A stretch of 64,000 nt of DNA from Marixanthomonas sp. SCSIO 43207 (GTDB lineage: Bacteria; Bacteroidota; Bacteroidia; Flavobacteriales; Flavobacteriaceae). Of the stretch, positions 47,086 through 56,660 are shown piece after piece (position 1 is the stretch's first letter; each line of letters begins with the position of its first letter). A program made the translations under genes and the position numbers. The notes beneath the pieces were generated by a model, which ran no database searches, was not told the origin of the DNA, and was given only the letters and a program-made list of their open reading frames with translations. The stretch is from contig NZ_CP063203.1 of NCBI RefSeq assembly GCF_019904255.1, positions 310,001 through 374,000 of the forward strand, in the 5' to 3' direction.

Positions 47086-47119
47086 AACAAAAAAAATCCT
47101 GATGAACCATCAGGATTTT
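47086..47119 (-). terminator. queA terminator
   Basis: AAAATCCTGATG (47093-47104) and CATCAGGATTTT (47108-47119), 12-bp stem with a 3-base loop. On the minus strand it continues into a T-run, 22 bases after the queA stop. Confidence 0.9.
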
Positions 47120-47140
47120 AAATGTTATAATATGGAAGTA

Positions 47141-48190
47141 CTATAAAATTAACATAGCATCTCCATATGTATAAAAACGGTATTTTTCTTTTACTGCTTC
47201 TTCATAAGCTTCTTTGATAAAATCGTGTCCTGCAAAAGCTGAAACCATCATTAACAAAGTAGATTTTGGTGTATGAAAGTTTGTAACCATACAGTTTGCA
47301 ATACTAAAATCATATGGTGGAAAAATAAATTTATTTGTCCATCCTGCATACGTATTGAGCATATTATTTGATGAAACTGAACTTTCTAAAGCTCTCATTA
47401 CTGTAGTTCCTACTGCGCACACACGTTTTTTTCTTTCTATTCCTGTGTTGATTACGTCTACAGAACTTTGAGGAAGAATAATTTCTTCAGAATCCATTTT
47501 GTGCTTTGAAAGATCTTCAACCTCAACAGGGCTAAAGGTTCCCAAACCTACGTGTAATGTTACTTCAGCAAAATTGATTCCTTTTATTTCTAGACGTTTC
47601 AATAAATGTTTTGAAAAGTGAAGTCCTGCAGTAGGTGCTGCTACTGCTCCTTCTTCTTTTGCATAAATAGTTTGATATCTATCTGCATCTTCTGGTTCTA
47701 CATCTCTTTTAATATATTTTGGCAATGGTGTTTCACCAAGTTCAGTTAACTTATTTCTGAATTCTTCATATGATCCATCAAATAAGAAACGAAGCGTACG
47801 TCCTCTAGAAGTTGTGTTATCAATTACTTCAGCAACCAATGATTCATCATCTCCAAAATAAAGTTTGTTTCCTATTCGTATTTTACGTGCAGGATCTACT
47901 AATACATCCCAAAGTCTTGTCTCTGGGTTTAACTCTCGCAACAAGAAAACCTCTATACGAGCGCCTGTTTTTTCTTTGTTACCAAATAAACGAGCCGGAA
48001 ATACTTTTGTATTGTTTAAAACCAAAACGTCATCTTCATTAAAATAGTCAATAAGATCTTTGAACATTTTATGCTCGATGGTTTTCTCTTTTCGGTTTAA
48101 AACCATAAGTCTGGCTTCGTCTCGGTTAGAAGCTGGATATTCTGCTAATAATTCGGCTGGTAAGTCAAAATTGAAATTTGAAAGTTTCAT
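47141..48190 (-). CDS. queA: S-adenosylmethionine:tRNA ribosyltransferase-isomerase
   Basis: A 349-residue enzyme that transfers the ribose of SAM to preQ1-tRNA to make epoxyqueuosine. Motifs are [46 protein letters not shown] and [21 protein letters not shown], and C-terminal [18 protein letters not shown]. Length is normal. The ATG at 48190 is used; one at 48196 is two codons earlier. It has a good promoter of its own, so it need not depend on aroA transcription. Confidence 0.96.
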   Translation of the reverse strand: MKLSNFNFDLPAELLAEYPASNRDEARLMVLNRKEKTIEHKMFKDLIDYFNEDDVLVLNNTKVFPARLFGNKEKTGARIEVFLLRELNPETRLWDVLVDPARKIRIGNKLYFGDDESLVAEVIDNTTSRGRTLRFLFDGSYEEFRNKLTELGETPLPKYIKRDVEPEDADRYQTIYAKEEGAVAAPTAGLHFSKHLLKRLEIKGINFAEVTLHVGLGTFSPVEVEDLSKHKMDSEEIILPQSSVDVINTGIERKKRVCAVGTTVMRALESSVSSNNMLNTYAGWTNKFIFPPYDFSIANCMVTNFHTPKSTLLMMVSAFAGHDFIKEAYEEAVKEKYRFYTYGDAMLIL

Positions 48191-48224
48191 TCCCATAGAA
48201 AGTGATATTTATCTTAAAAAGGTG

Positions 48225-48256
48225 CAAATATACAACCTCAACATAGGGGTTGTCAA
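48225..48256 (-). promoter_or_regulatory. queA promoter (TTG-N21-TATATTTG)
   Basis: On the minus strand TTG (48254-48256), 21 bases, then TATATTTG (48225-48232): the best complete -33/-7 pair in the window. The spacer contains the inverted repeat ACAACC (48232-48237) / GGTTGT (48248-48253). Confidence 0.7.
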
Positions 48257-48271
48257 GTAAATGAGCATTTA

Positions 48272-49504
48272 TTATTTAAAATCTACTTGTATTCCGGTTT
48301 TTTGGATGTCTTCCCAAAAGGTTGGAAATGATTTTGATACTACACCGGCATCATTAATTTGTATTTGTTTTTTTAACGCTAAAGGCGCAAAAGCCATTGC
48401 CATACGGTGATCATTGTAGGTTTGTATGGTTATCTTTTCATGTATTTTTTCTGAAGAAATTAATTCTAAAGTGTCATTTGTGATTTTAACCTGAGCTCCT
48501 AGCTTTTCTAATTCAGTCTTCAAGGCAACCAACCTATCGGTTTCTTTAATTTTTAAGGTATGTAAACCGGTTAATTTACAACCCAATCCCAGTCCAAAAC
48601 AGGTAACAGCAATAGTTTGAGCAATATCTGGCGCATCAATAAGATGCAACATAATGTGCTCTGCAAGTTGTTTATTGTTTTTTGATAATGTTATAGATGC
48701 GTCTGCTTCATTATAAGATGTTGTGACGCCAAGTGATTCATAAATAGTAGCTAGAATAGAATCGCCTTGCAAACTATTTTTAAAATAGCCTTTGAGGGTA
48801 ACTGTCATTTTTTCTGAAAGAGCCACCATACTATAAAAATAGGAAGCTGAACTCCAATCAGACTCAATTAAAATAGCTTTATCTTCTATTTGTGAAGTGG
48901 GTTTTACCGTAATAGTATTTTCAGAAAAAGTACACGCTACGCCTATTTTTTGAAGTAAAGAAACCGTCATTTGTAAATAGGGCGCCGAAGTAATATTTTT
49001 TTCAAGATGTATTGTCAAGCCATTTTCTAGCGAAGGAGCAATTAAAAGTAAAGCCGAAATATATTGACTACTTACATTTGCAGCCATTGTCACCTCGCTA
49101 TTACTAATTTTTTTTCCTGCAATTGCAATTGGCGGGTATCCTTCTTTACTTAAATACTTGATAGTTGCGCCAAGAGTTTTTAAGGCATCTACAAGCACTT
49201 TAATGGGTCGCTGCTGCATTCTTTCGCTTCCTGTCAATACAACAGAGGCCTTTGATTGAGATGCAAAATAAGCAGTTAAAAAACGCATAGCTGTGCCTGC
49301 GTGATGAATATTCACTTCGCCTGTATTTGACAGCAAAGCTTTTTGTAAAACCATAGTATCATCACTTTCAGAAAGGTTTTCTAGTTTCAAATTCTGAAAT
49401 TGAGATTGTAATATTAACAATCTGTTTGATTCACTTTTTGAGCCTGAAACTTGAATGACAGCTGAGTTTTCTTTTAACGGTTTTGTGGTGAGTACAGCTT
49501 TCAT
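48272..49504 (-). CDS. aroA: 3-phosphoshikimate 1-carboxyvinyltransferase (EPSP synthase)
   Basis: A 410-residue enzyme joining PEP and shikimate 3-phosphate, sixth step to chorismate. Motifs are SGSKSESNRLLIL (N-terminal binding loop), HHAGTAMRFLTAYFAS, LTGSERMQQRPIKVLVDALK, and near the end KETDRLVALKTELEKLGA and YNDHRMAMAFAPLAL. It is slightly shorter than the E. coli enzyme. It ends the minus-strand run that begins with the DAHP synthase-chorismate mutase gene, so the first and the sixth pathway enzymes may share a transcript. Confidence 0.96.
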   Translation of the reverse strand: MKAVLTTKPLKENSAVIQVSGSKSESNRLLILQSQFQNLKLENLSESDDTMVLQKALLSNTGEVNIHHAGTAMRFLTAYFASQSKASVVLTGSERMQQRPIKVLVDALKTLGATIKYLSKEGYPPIAIAGKKISNSEVTMAANVSSQYISALLLIAPSLENGLTIHLEKNITSAPYLQMTVSLLQKIGVACTFSENTITVKPTSQIEDKAILIESDWSSASYFYSMVALSEKMTVTLKGYFKNSLQGDSILATIYESLGVTTSYNEADASITLSKNNKQLAEHIMLHLIDAPDIAQTIAVTCFGLGLGCKLTGLHTLKIKETDRLVALKTELEKLGAQVKITNDTLELISSEKIHEKITIQTYNDHRMAMAFAPLALKKQIQINDAGVVSKSFPTFWEDIQKTGIQVDFK

Positions 49505-49517
49505 TAAGAAATGTATT

Positions 49518-49745
49518 TTACTGTTTTAGTTTCTTTTTAAATTTCCCATAGGAAACAAAAAAACCATATAAAAAACCTGCTAATAAACTACCTCCAATAA
49601 AAAGATAAGGATTTCTATCTTCAAAGAAAGTTGGGCTAAACCCGTCAAAAAGCCATTTAATAAATATAAAGAGAAACACAAATGTTAATCCTAAAGTGAC
49701 TACAGATTTCCAAAACCCTTTATGGTTAATAACTTTACTAAGCAT
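49518..49745 (-). CDS. Small membrane protein of unknown function
   Basis: A 75-residue protein with two predicted membrane helices (about 14-34 and 46-66) and a basic C-terminus (YGKFKKKLKQ). I do not recognise a family. It is packed between the MazG-like gene (1-base overlap) and aroA (13-base gap), which supports that it is real and translated. Confidence 0.75.
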   Translation of the reverse strand: MLSKVINHKGFWKSVVTLGLTFVFLFIFIKWLFDGFSPTFFEDRNPYLFIGGSLLAGFLYGFFVSYGKFKKKLKQ

Positions 49746-50071
49746 TATTTAAGTTTATCATTGTTATGATGGCGGTCGTGATCTCTTTTGGTTTTAAGAT
49801 CTAGTTTTTTATTAAATGCGTCTTCTAGGTTTACACCTGTTTGATTTGCTAAACAAAGCACAACAAACAATACATCGGCCAACTCTTCACCAAGGTCTTT
49901 ATTTTTATCACTTTCCTTTTCGCTTTGCTCACCATATCTACGAGCAATTATGCGGGCAACCTCACCTACTTCTTCAGTAAGTTGAGCCATGTTAGTAAGT
50001 TCATTAAAATAACGTACTCCGTGTTCTTTTATCCAATTATCTACTGCTTGTTGTGCGTTGTCAATATTCAT
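49745..50071 (-). CDS. MazG-like nucleotide pyrophosphohydrolase
   Basis: A 108-residue all-alpha NTP pyrophosphatase. The metal-binding residues are visible in LTEEVGEVARIIARRYGE (EExxE) and LGEELADVLFVVLCLAN (ExxD). The single-domain form fits MazG-like house-cleaning enzymes that hydrolyse non-canonical or excess NTPs. It starts 2 bases after the DUF3857 gene upstream and overlaps the small membrane protein gene. Confidence 0.9.
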   Translation of the reverse strand: MNIDNAQQAVDNWIKEHGVRYFNELTNMAQLTEEVGEVARIIARRYGEQSEKESDKNKDLGEELADVLFVVLCLANQTGVNLEDAFNKKLDLKTKRDHDRHHNNDKLK

Positions 50072-50073
50072 TC

Positions 50074-52101
50074 TTAAACTTTTGAAAGAACTATTTTTTC
50101 ATTTTCTTTATCAACCATTACCTGAAAGAATCTCTTTATATCTTCATAACTATCTGCTGAAATAACAGGTTGATTAATTGCCAAATCTACAGAAATTTGA
50201 ATTTTATTACCTGCTTCATTAATTATATAACTAAATAACCCTGCATTTTGGTTTAATACAAATTTAGCACTTTCAGGTTTAGATTCAACCTTATAGCCTT
50301 CAGGAATATTTACAGTGATAATATATCTATCCTTTATAGGGTAACTAAAGTCTATTGGGTATTGACGTGTATTAGTTTTAAAAGGGTTCTCTTCCAAGGC
50401 TAAAAAAAGAAGTGGAGAAAAGTATAGCTTCCCTCCTATTTCTTCAAGGGCCTCAAAGTTTTCAAAATCATATTGAAGGGTTACAGGTTTATAAAGTTCT
50501 TCTAGATTTCCAAAATTGATGTTTGAAAGTTCTGCATCTCCATTTCTTTTTTCTAGAGATTTGCGCACGTCTTCTTCTTTTATATTTTTATAGTTTTTTC
50601 TTTGACTTAACGCATAATGTCCTGTATACCTGTTTTGAGCAGACCCCTTTACTGCATAATTGGCATCATCAATATTTAAATTAAGTAAAGTACTTTGAGA
50701 AGCTTGAGTCTTTGGATATAAAGAAACCCAAGTAGAACTTCTATCTTCTCTTATTAATCTACCTTGCCAGTTTAATAGTTCAGGTTTTAAAATATCAGGT
50801 TCACCTTCCTTATTAGTAGCATCAAGGAGTGTTACATTATTTTTTGTTTCTACTGCTGCTACAACATAATCAAATCCATTTCTAGTTGGAAAAAGCGGTA
50901 TTCCGTTTGATTTAGTACTTACTAAAACAGGATTGGCTTGTATACCTGCATATCGCAACATATTCACAAGCAAAAGATTAATATCTGAAGCATTACCAAC
51001 ACCGTTTTTATAGGCATTTTTGGAGCCTTCCATAGTATAAATTCCTTTATAGGAATTCCAATTCATTTTTGCTTTTACATATTCATAAATGCGAATCACT
51101 TTTTCAGAATCTTTTGTTACTCCCTGCAGTAAATTATCAATCTCATCATCAAAATAATTATCGCGTTTTAACTGACCTCCAAACGCATCAGAATCATAAA
51201 TAGATTTTGAAACATCTTCCCAAGTAGTGGTATACATTTCTAAAGTAGAATTTGGAAACTTGGTATAAGATAATTCAAATTTTAACGCTGTTGTAAAATT
51301 ATCAATATTGCTAGTAAAAGCTTCTTCTTTAAGAGCAGGAACATCATTAACTATTACTGAATAAACATTTTCAAGTACTGACGTTGTATTACTTCTTACT
51401 TTATTTCCGGTGTTTCCTCCTCTATTTCCCCAAGAAGATCTTGAGCTAATTGAACCTAAATTAATATTCATGTAATCTGTACTAGTCTGTATTCTAAAAG
51501 GAATCCAGCCTCTTTGGTGAGTTTTATAACTAAAATACTCTGGAGCTTGAAACTCCATTGATACTTTATTAACCGGTATCTGTTCTTGAAAACGATACTC
51601 GTCTATATTAGTTATAAAAGGTGATGTAACTGAATATTCATATTCAATAACACAGCCTTCTTTAACATTTGGCATTGTAAATTTAGTTAATTCTAAAAAT
51701 TCACTAGCCTCTTCCTCAAAAATACCATCATTGCGTAATTTTACGTCTTGAATTTTATCTCCTTCAAGAAAATAAGTGTAACCCTTTAGCCCTTTTATTT
51801 CTTCATCAGATCCGGTGCTACTTTGATACAACTTTACCTTTTTATTGGCCCAATCAAAACCGTCTTTATTATAAATCTTAATACGCTCAAAAACATCTGT
51901 TCTTAAATAAAAACCTTCATTTGTAGAAAACTCAAAGTAAGATTTTATTTCTCTGTAAAGTATTGCTGCATCTGCAGTAGAATCTGTTGGGTGTTGTTTT
52001 TCTAAAAGTTCTTCTTTTGAAACTTTCCCGAATCTAAAGTCTTGAGAAAACCCGACTTGAAGTGTGCATAGTGTAATTAAAAAAGTAAATAAAAATTTCA
52101 T
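50074..52101 (-). CDS. DUF3857/transglutaminase-like exported protein, catalytic Cys and His missing
   Basis: A 675-residue protein with signal peptide (MKFLFTFLITLCTLQVGFSQ), an N-terminal DUF3857 beta domain (about 40-260), a transglutaminase-like domain (about 275-440) and a C-terminal beta domain. In the transglutaminase core the position of the catalytic Cys reads GNASDIN (369-375) and the position of the His reads GFDYVV (409-414), while the Asp is kept (LLDATN, Asp427). It is therefore probably not an active Cys-peptidase-like enzyme but a binding or structural protein. The next gene upstream is a paralogue that keeps Cys and His; the two are only 9 bases apart. Confidence 0.88.
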   Translation of the reverse strand: MKFLFTFLITLCTLQVGFSQDFRFGKVSKEELLEKQHPTDSTADAAILYREIKSYFEFSTNEGFYLRTDVFERIKIYNKDGFDWANKKVKLYQSSTGSDEEIKGLKGYTYFLEGDKIQDVKLRNDGIFEEEASEFLELTKFTMPNVKEGCVIEYEYSVTSPFITNIDEYRFQEQIPVNKVSMEFQAPEYFSYKTHQRGWIPFRIQTSTDYMNINLGSISSRSSWGNRGGNTGNKVRSNTTSVLENVYSVIVNDVPALKEEAFTSNIDNFTTALKFELSYTKFPNSTLEMYTTTWEDVSKSIYDSDAFGGQLKRDNYFDDEIDNLLQGVTKDSEKVIRIYEYVKAKMNWNSYKGIYTMEGSKNAYKNGVGNASDINLLLVNMLRYAGIQANPVLVSTKSNGIPLFPTRNGFDYVVAAVETKNNVTLLDATNKEGEPDILKPELLNWQGRLIREDRSSTWVSLYPKTQASQSTLLNLNIDDANYAVKGSAQNRYTGHYALSQRKNYKNIKEEDVRKSLEKRNGDAELSNINFGNLEELYKPVTLQYDFENFEALEEIGGKLYFSPLLFLALEENPFKTNTRQYPIDFSYPIKDRYIITVNIPEGYKVESKPESAKFVLNQNAGLFSYIINEAGNKIQISVDLAINQPVISADSYEDIKRFFQVMVDKENEKIVLSKV

Positions 52102-52110
52102 AATTGTAAA

Positions 52111-54021
52111 TTATTTGGTGTTCTGTGTTAAAAGAATTTTTGCTTGATCCATTTTTGAAATGCGTCTTAAAAAGGATCGGTATTGTTTATAATCTGTGGC
52201 GGGGAAAGTTCCTTTTTTTAGTGTATATGTTCTTGTGTATTGTAAAGTATTATTTGAAATTTCAGAAACTGAAAAAGCGTAGCTTCCAAATTTATTTTCA
52301 ATACTCACAGCTTCCGGAAGGCTATCAACAGCTAAGCTTTCATCTATGGTAATTGTTACTGTATCGCTTTCGGTAAAACCTTCGGCTATGTGTAGTTTTT
52401 GTTTTCGATTCGGAAAACGAGGAGGTACATTTACAGATTGTGTAAACACATTTAATGAAAACAGTAAGTCGTTACCAATACTCGAACAATAATTTGGGAT
52501 AGTAATTGACAGTTTTTCTGAAAAAACAATATCATCTTTATTGTTATTGAGCTGTACGCTTTCAATGACAAAGCCGTTAATATGCCCCCATTTTTGCTTA
52601 TAGCGTTTCTCAAGATCATCTGTATCTAGCTTTTCAAGATAAATTTTATCATCATACTGCAGCCCTTTTGAAACTGTGGTTACGTGAGCTTCAACACTTC
52701 CAGTCACATGTACACTTACTTCTGCTACATTTTTTTCTAGATTTTCTTTATAAGTGTATGATTTGGTACGAACTATTTTACCGCCTTCAGGTGTTACTAT
52801 GAGTACATCTCTATTATCTATATGATTACCACCGTAGCCAAAAGGCACATCTTGACTAGTACATTCTAACCAAACGATATCATCTCCGTCTGGTATACCT
52901 AGAATGGCGTGATTACCTTCAAGAATTGAAAATTCTGAATTGAAATCTACCTCATCTTCTCCGGCGTATAAAACGGTATAATAAGAAGGAACCCCTACAA
53001 CGTCTAAGAGTGCTTTTGTGTAGTTTGTTAATGCTTTACAATCTCCATAGCTTAATTTGTCTACATCTTCTGCCAGCATGGGTTTCCATCCTCCTATACC
53101 TATTTGTACACTGATGTATCTAACTTTATTTTGAAGGTATTCATATATTTTTTTTGCTTTACCCAAATTGGTGGTTTCATTTGCTACCAATTGTTTTGCT
53201 TTTGCAATTGTTGCGGGAGGAAGGTTACTAACCTTTGCAAGTAACTTTTTATCCATCCAAGAACCAAACTCTTTCCAGTTTTTACCGCTGCCTGGTACAC
53301 CTTTGAGATAAAAATTATTAAGAGAAAACTTTACGTGTGGTAATATGTTTTTATAATAAGGGCTGTAATCTTCATATCTAATTCCGGTAATGTTATTGGC
53401 GGTACAAACAAAAGAATTTGGGGTTTCAGTTACAGAAATATTATATCCATCAAGGTTTTGTTTTAATATTCTTGGTTTGTTATTTGGGTTAAACTTAACT
53501 ACAAACTCACTGTTTTTTGTAGAAGTATAATACCCGCCTATTGGGAACCATCTTGGTATAAAAGCAGTTGTATTACTTTCCTTTTCAGATTTGAAAACTA
53601 ACGTATATGGGTATACGGTTGGGGTGTAGTCTAGATGTTTTACACGGTCATCGTTGTAAATTGAAAATCCGTCTGATGCACTAATGTCTTTAAAATCGCG
53701 CTCTTTAAAATGGGCAATTTCATTTCCCATAGCGTCATAAACCCAGGCTTCAAGGTCTTTAACTCTCGTGTCATCGTCATAATGCACGTAGGCATCTGTA
53801 TTATTGTTACCTTTTTTATTCAGTACCATTACAGCCCTATAATTGCTATAGCGCATACGGTCATTTTCGGTAACATCAATTTCTATTTTTTCATCCAATA
53901 AAATACTATTGGCATTTTCTGTTAGCTCTTTTGATAACTCACTGATAGAAAATTGGGCTTCTTGTGAAAAAGTGGTTACAAAAGATGCTAGAAATAAACT
54001 TAGGGCAACTATCTTTCGCAT
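52111..54021 (-). CDS. DUF3857/transglutaminase-like exported protein
   Basis: A 636-residue protein with signal peptide (MRKIVALSLFLASFVTTFSQ), DUF3857 (about 45-240) and a transglutaminase-like domain (about 260-400). Cys328 (SYGDCKALTNYTKALL) and His371 (LEGNHAILGIP) are present; the third residue is Glu386 (WLECTS) where Asp is usual. The C-terminal beta domain follows. The role is unknown; such proteins are envelope-located in Bacteroidota. A near-promoter TATATTCG lies before its ATG on the minus strand. It is followed by its inactive-looking paralogue. Confidence 0.88.
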   Translation of the reverse strand: MRKIVALSLFLASFVTTFSQEAQFSISELSKELTENANSILLDEKIEIDVTENDRMRYSNYRAVMVLNKKGNNNTDAYVHYDDDTRVKDLEAWVYDAMGNEIAHFKERDFKDISASDGFSIYNDDRVKHLDYTPTVYPYTLVFKSEKESNTTAFIPRWFPIGGYYTSTKNSEFVVKFNPNNKPRILKQNLDGYNISVTETPNSFVCTANNITGIRYEDYSPYYKNILPHVKFSLNNFYLKGVPGSGKNWKEFGSWMDKKLLAKVSNLPPATIAKAKQLVANETTNLGKAKKIYEYLQNKVRYISVQIGIGGWKPMLAEDVDKLSYGDCKALTNYTKALLDVVGVPSYYTVLYAGEDEVDFNSEFSILEGNHAILGIPDGDDIVWLECTSQDVPFGYGGNHIDNRDVLIVTPEGGKIVRTKSYTYKENLEKNVAEVSVHVTGSVEAHVTTVSKGLQYDDKIYLEKLDTDDLEKRYKQKWGHINGFVIESVQLNNNKDDIVFSEKLSITIPNYCSSIGNDLLFSLNVFTQSVNVPPRFPNRKQKLHIAEGFTESDTVTITIDESLAVDSLPEAVSIENKFGSYAFSVSEISNNTLQYTRTYTLKKGTFPATDYKQYRSFLRRISKMDQAKILLTQNTK

Positions 54022-54060
54022 GGGTGCGAATATAATAGTTTTGTTAAATAAATGTGAAAA

Positions 54061-54513
54061 TTATTCTCTTTTTTTTGAGTCTATAAAAATTGTAACTGGT
54101 CCATCATTAATTAATTGCACGTCCATCATAGCTCCAAAGACTCCGGTTTGCACCTTCTTACCTATTTCTTTCTCTAGGCTTTCAGTAAATTTCTGGTATA
54201 AATCTTCAGCAAAATTTGGTTTTGCAGCTTTAACAAATGAAGGTCTGTTCCCTTTTTTTGTACTTGCATGTAATGTAAATTGACTTACTACAATCACATC
54301 TCCACCCACATCTTGTATAGAATAATTCATTGCGTCTTGTTCATCTGAAAAAATTCGCAATCTCGAAGTTTTTCTACATAACCAATCGATATCATCTTGA
54401 GTATCTTCTGCTTCAACTCCTAATAAAATTAAAAATCCCTGATCAATTTTTGAAACAACTTCTTTATTTACAGTTACTGAAGCTTCTTTAACTCGTTGTA
54501 GAATAATTCGCAT
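54061..54513 (-). CDS. dtd: D-aminoacyl-tRNA deacylase
   Basis: A 150-residue proofreading enzyme that removes D-amino acids from tRNA. Signature motifs are SQFTLHASTKKGNRPSF and NDGPVTIFIDSKKRE (the GP cis-proline motif). The N-terminus MRIILQRVKEASVTV is typical. It lies between rsgA and the DUF3857 genes on the same strand. Confidence 0.97.
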   Translation of the reverse strand: MRIILQRVKEASVTVNKEVVSKIDQGFLILLGVEAEDTQDDIDWLCRKTSRLRIFSDEQDAMNYSIQDVGGDVIVVSQFTLHASTKKGNRPSFVKAAKPNFAEDLYQKFTESLEKEIGKKVQTGVFGAMMDVQLINDGPVTIFIDSKKRE

Positions 54514-54585
54514 AAATTTATTTTGAGTTTTACAATTTATCGTTTTTTTGTTACAACTTTCATTGTTGGGGTATCGCGTAATTCC

Positions 54586-55536
54586 TTAATCTTTTTTGTA
54601 AACATCTTTTCGGTAACCATCATCTTCACCTTCTAGAATTTGCAAATAACTTTTATAGCGTGACCAAGCAATTTCTGAATTTTCAAGCGCTTCTTTAATA
54701 GCACAATTGGGTTCATTGATGTGAAGGCAGTTATTAAACTTACAATCTTGTTTGCGTTCAAAAAATTCAGGGAAATAATTACCTAGTTCTTCTTTATCAA
54801 TTTCAACAACGCCAAACCCACGAATACCGGGAGTATCAATTATTTGACCACCAAAACTAAGATCATGCATTTCAGCAAATGTTGTGGTATGTTGCCCTTG
54901 TTGATGTTGTTCAGATATTTCTGCGGTTTTCAAATTTAAACCGGGTTCAATTGCGTTGACCAACGTAGATTTGCCGGTTCCACTATGACCAGAGAATAGT
55001 GTAACTTTATCTTGCATAAGGTCTTTTACCTTGTGTATATTTTTTCCTGTTTTTGCTGAGATACCAATACACTCATATCCTATTTTTCGGTAAAGTGCGG
55101 CCAGATATTTAATCTCTAGCAGTTCTTCTTCGTTGTATAAGTCAATTTTATTAAAAAGTAGTACTGCTTTTACGTGATAAGCTTCTGCAGTTACCAAAAA
55201 ACGATCAATAAAAGCCGTAAATGTTGTTGGGTTATTAAGAGTTATTAATAGAAACGCAACATCAATATTGGTAGCAATTATATGTGTTTGTTTTGAAAGG
55301 TTTACAGATTTTCTAATAATGTAATTATCGCGTGTTTCAATAGTATGAATAACGCCAATGGTCTCATCTCCTTTGGTTTCAACATCAAAAACAACATGAT
55401 CACCTACTGCAACAGGATTGGTGCTTTTTATCCCACCTATTCTAAATTTTCCCTTTATACGGCATTGATAAAACTCACCTTGTTGTGACTTTACGGTGTA
55501 CCAGCTTCCGGTTGATTTATAAACAGTGCCTTTCAT
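54586..55536 (-). CDS. rsgA: Ribosome small-subunit GTPase RsgA
   Basis: A 316-residue circularly permuted GTPase for 30S maturation. An OB-fold N-terminus (TGSWYTVKSQQGEFYQCRIKGKFR), then G4 (LLFNKIDLY), G5, G1 (FSGHSGTGKSTLVN) and G3 (IIDTPGIRGFG) in permuted order, then the zinc knuckle Cys/His set in CKFNNCLHINEPNCAIKEAL. It starts 33 bases after the aroG end and is likely in the same operon. Confidence 0.96.
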   Translation of the reverse strand: MKGTVYKSTGSWYTVKSQQGEFYQCRIKGKFRIGGIKSTNPVAVGDHVVFDVETKGDETIGVIHTIETRDNYIIRKSVNLSKQTHIIATNIDVAFLLITLNNPTTFTAFIDRFLVTAEAYHVKAVLLFNKIDLYNEEELLEIKYLAALYRKIGYECIGISAKTGKNIHKVKDLMQDKVTLFSGHSGTGKSTLVNAIEPGLNLKTAEISEQHQQGQHTTTFAEMHDLSFGGQIIDTPGIRGFGVVEIDKEELGNYFPEFFERKQDCKFNNCLHINEPNCAIKEALENSEIAWSRYKSYLQILEGEDDGYRKDVYKKD

Positions 55537-55569
55537 TAATACAAAAGTCTGAAAATAAATTGAATGTAA

Positions 55570-56652
55570 TTACTCATTAAAAACGTTTTTTTGGTGCGCA
55601 ATGGATTCTTGGTGAATAGCTTTGTAAAGTCTAAGGATAAATTCCTCACTTAAATGATTGTGTTCTCCTGCCAATATCATTCTGCCTAAAATTTCGTTCC
55701 AACGCTTTACTTGTAAAATAGCCACGTTGTGTTCTTTTTTAAGCTCACCTATATTTTCGGCTATATTCATTCGTTTACCCATCATTTGCACAATCTTATC
55801 ATCGATTACATCAATCTGAGCGCGAAGTTTACTCAATTCATTGTTAAATTCAACTTTGTCATCTCCTTTTTTCCTGATGCGCAGATCTACGGTCATTTGA
55901 TCTAACGTTTTAGGAGTGATTTGTTGTTTGGCATCACTCCACGCATTGTCAGGATCATAATGTGTTTCTACCATAAGACCGTCATAATTAAGATCTAAAG
56001 CAGTTTGACATAATTCAAATATTATATCACGGTTTCCGGCAATATGTGATGGATCTAGTATTAACGGTAAATCTGGAAATTGATTTTGAAGATCAATTGG
56101 TATTTGCCATTCTGGGTTATTACGATATTTTGATTTTTCATAAGTTGAAAAACCTCTATGGATTACACCCAAGTTGTGAATATCTGCACTGTAAAATCGT
56201 TCAACAGCTCCTAGCCATAGTGCTAAATCTGGATTTACAGGATTTTTAATCAGTACTGTTTTATTTGTTCCTTTTAAGGCATCAGCAATTTCTTGTACAA
56301 CAAATGGCGACACAGTTGTTCTAGCACCAATCCATAGAATATCAACGTTGTGTTTAAGTGCCAAATCTACGTGATTTGGGTTGGCAACTTCGGTTGTAGT
56401 CAACATTCCAGTTTGGTTTTTTGCTTCTTGCAACCATTTTAAACCCAAAGCTCCTACTCCTTCAAAGTTGCCCGGACGAGTTCTAGGTTTCCAGATACCG
56501 GCACGCAATACTGTTGCATCTGTTTCTTTTAATTGATGCGCAATTTTTAATACTTGTTCTTGCGTTTCGGCACTACAAGGACCTGCGATTACCAATGGAT
56601 GTTCTAAGCCAAAAGCATCTAACCAATTACGTAATTTTTTACTGTTTTGCAT
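55570..56652 (-). CDS. Bifunctional DAHP synthase / chorismate mutase (type II)
   Basis: A 360-residue fusion. Residues about 1-260 form a DAHP synthase (VIAGPCSAETQEQVLKIAHQ, LRAGIWKPRTRPGNFEGVG, DILWIGARTTVSPF, LPLILDPSHIAGNRD), the first step of aromatic synthesis. Residues about 270-360 form an AroQ-type chorismate mutase (LSKLRAQIDVIDDKIVQMMGKRM, EEFILRLYKAIHQESI), the branch to Phe and Tyr. No extra regulatory domain is present. The pheA and tyrA neighbours common in related genomes are not here; the gene is first in its operon and is preceded by a leader with an aromatic-rich peptide and terminator, suggesting attenuation control. Confidence 0.96.
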   Translation of the reverse strand: MQNSKKLRNWLDAFGLEHPLVIAGPCSAETQEQVLKIAHQLKETDATVLRAGIWKPRTRPGNFEGVGALGLKWLQEAKNQTGMLTTTEVANPNHVDLALKHNVDILWIGARTTVSPFVVQEIADALKGTNKTVLIKNPVNPDLALWLGAVERFYSADIHNLGVIHRGFSTYEKSKYRNNPEWQIPIDLQNQFPDLPLILDPSHIAGNRDIIFELCQTALDLNYDGLMVETHYDPDNAWSDAKQQITPKTLDQMTVDLRIRKKGDDKVEFNNELSKLRAQIDVIDDKIVQMMGKRMNIAENIGELKKEHNVAILQVKRWNEILGRMILAGEHNHLSEEFILRLYKAIHQESIAHQKNVFNE

Positions 56653-56660
56653 AGTTTTAA

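Noticed and set aside
48191-48271. preQ1 riboswitch before queA
   Set aside because: The spacer is short, promoter-like and has no aptamer features; queA acts after preQ1 and is not the usual target.
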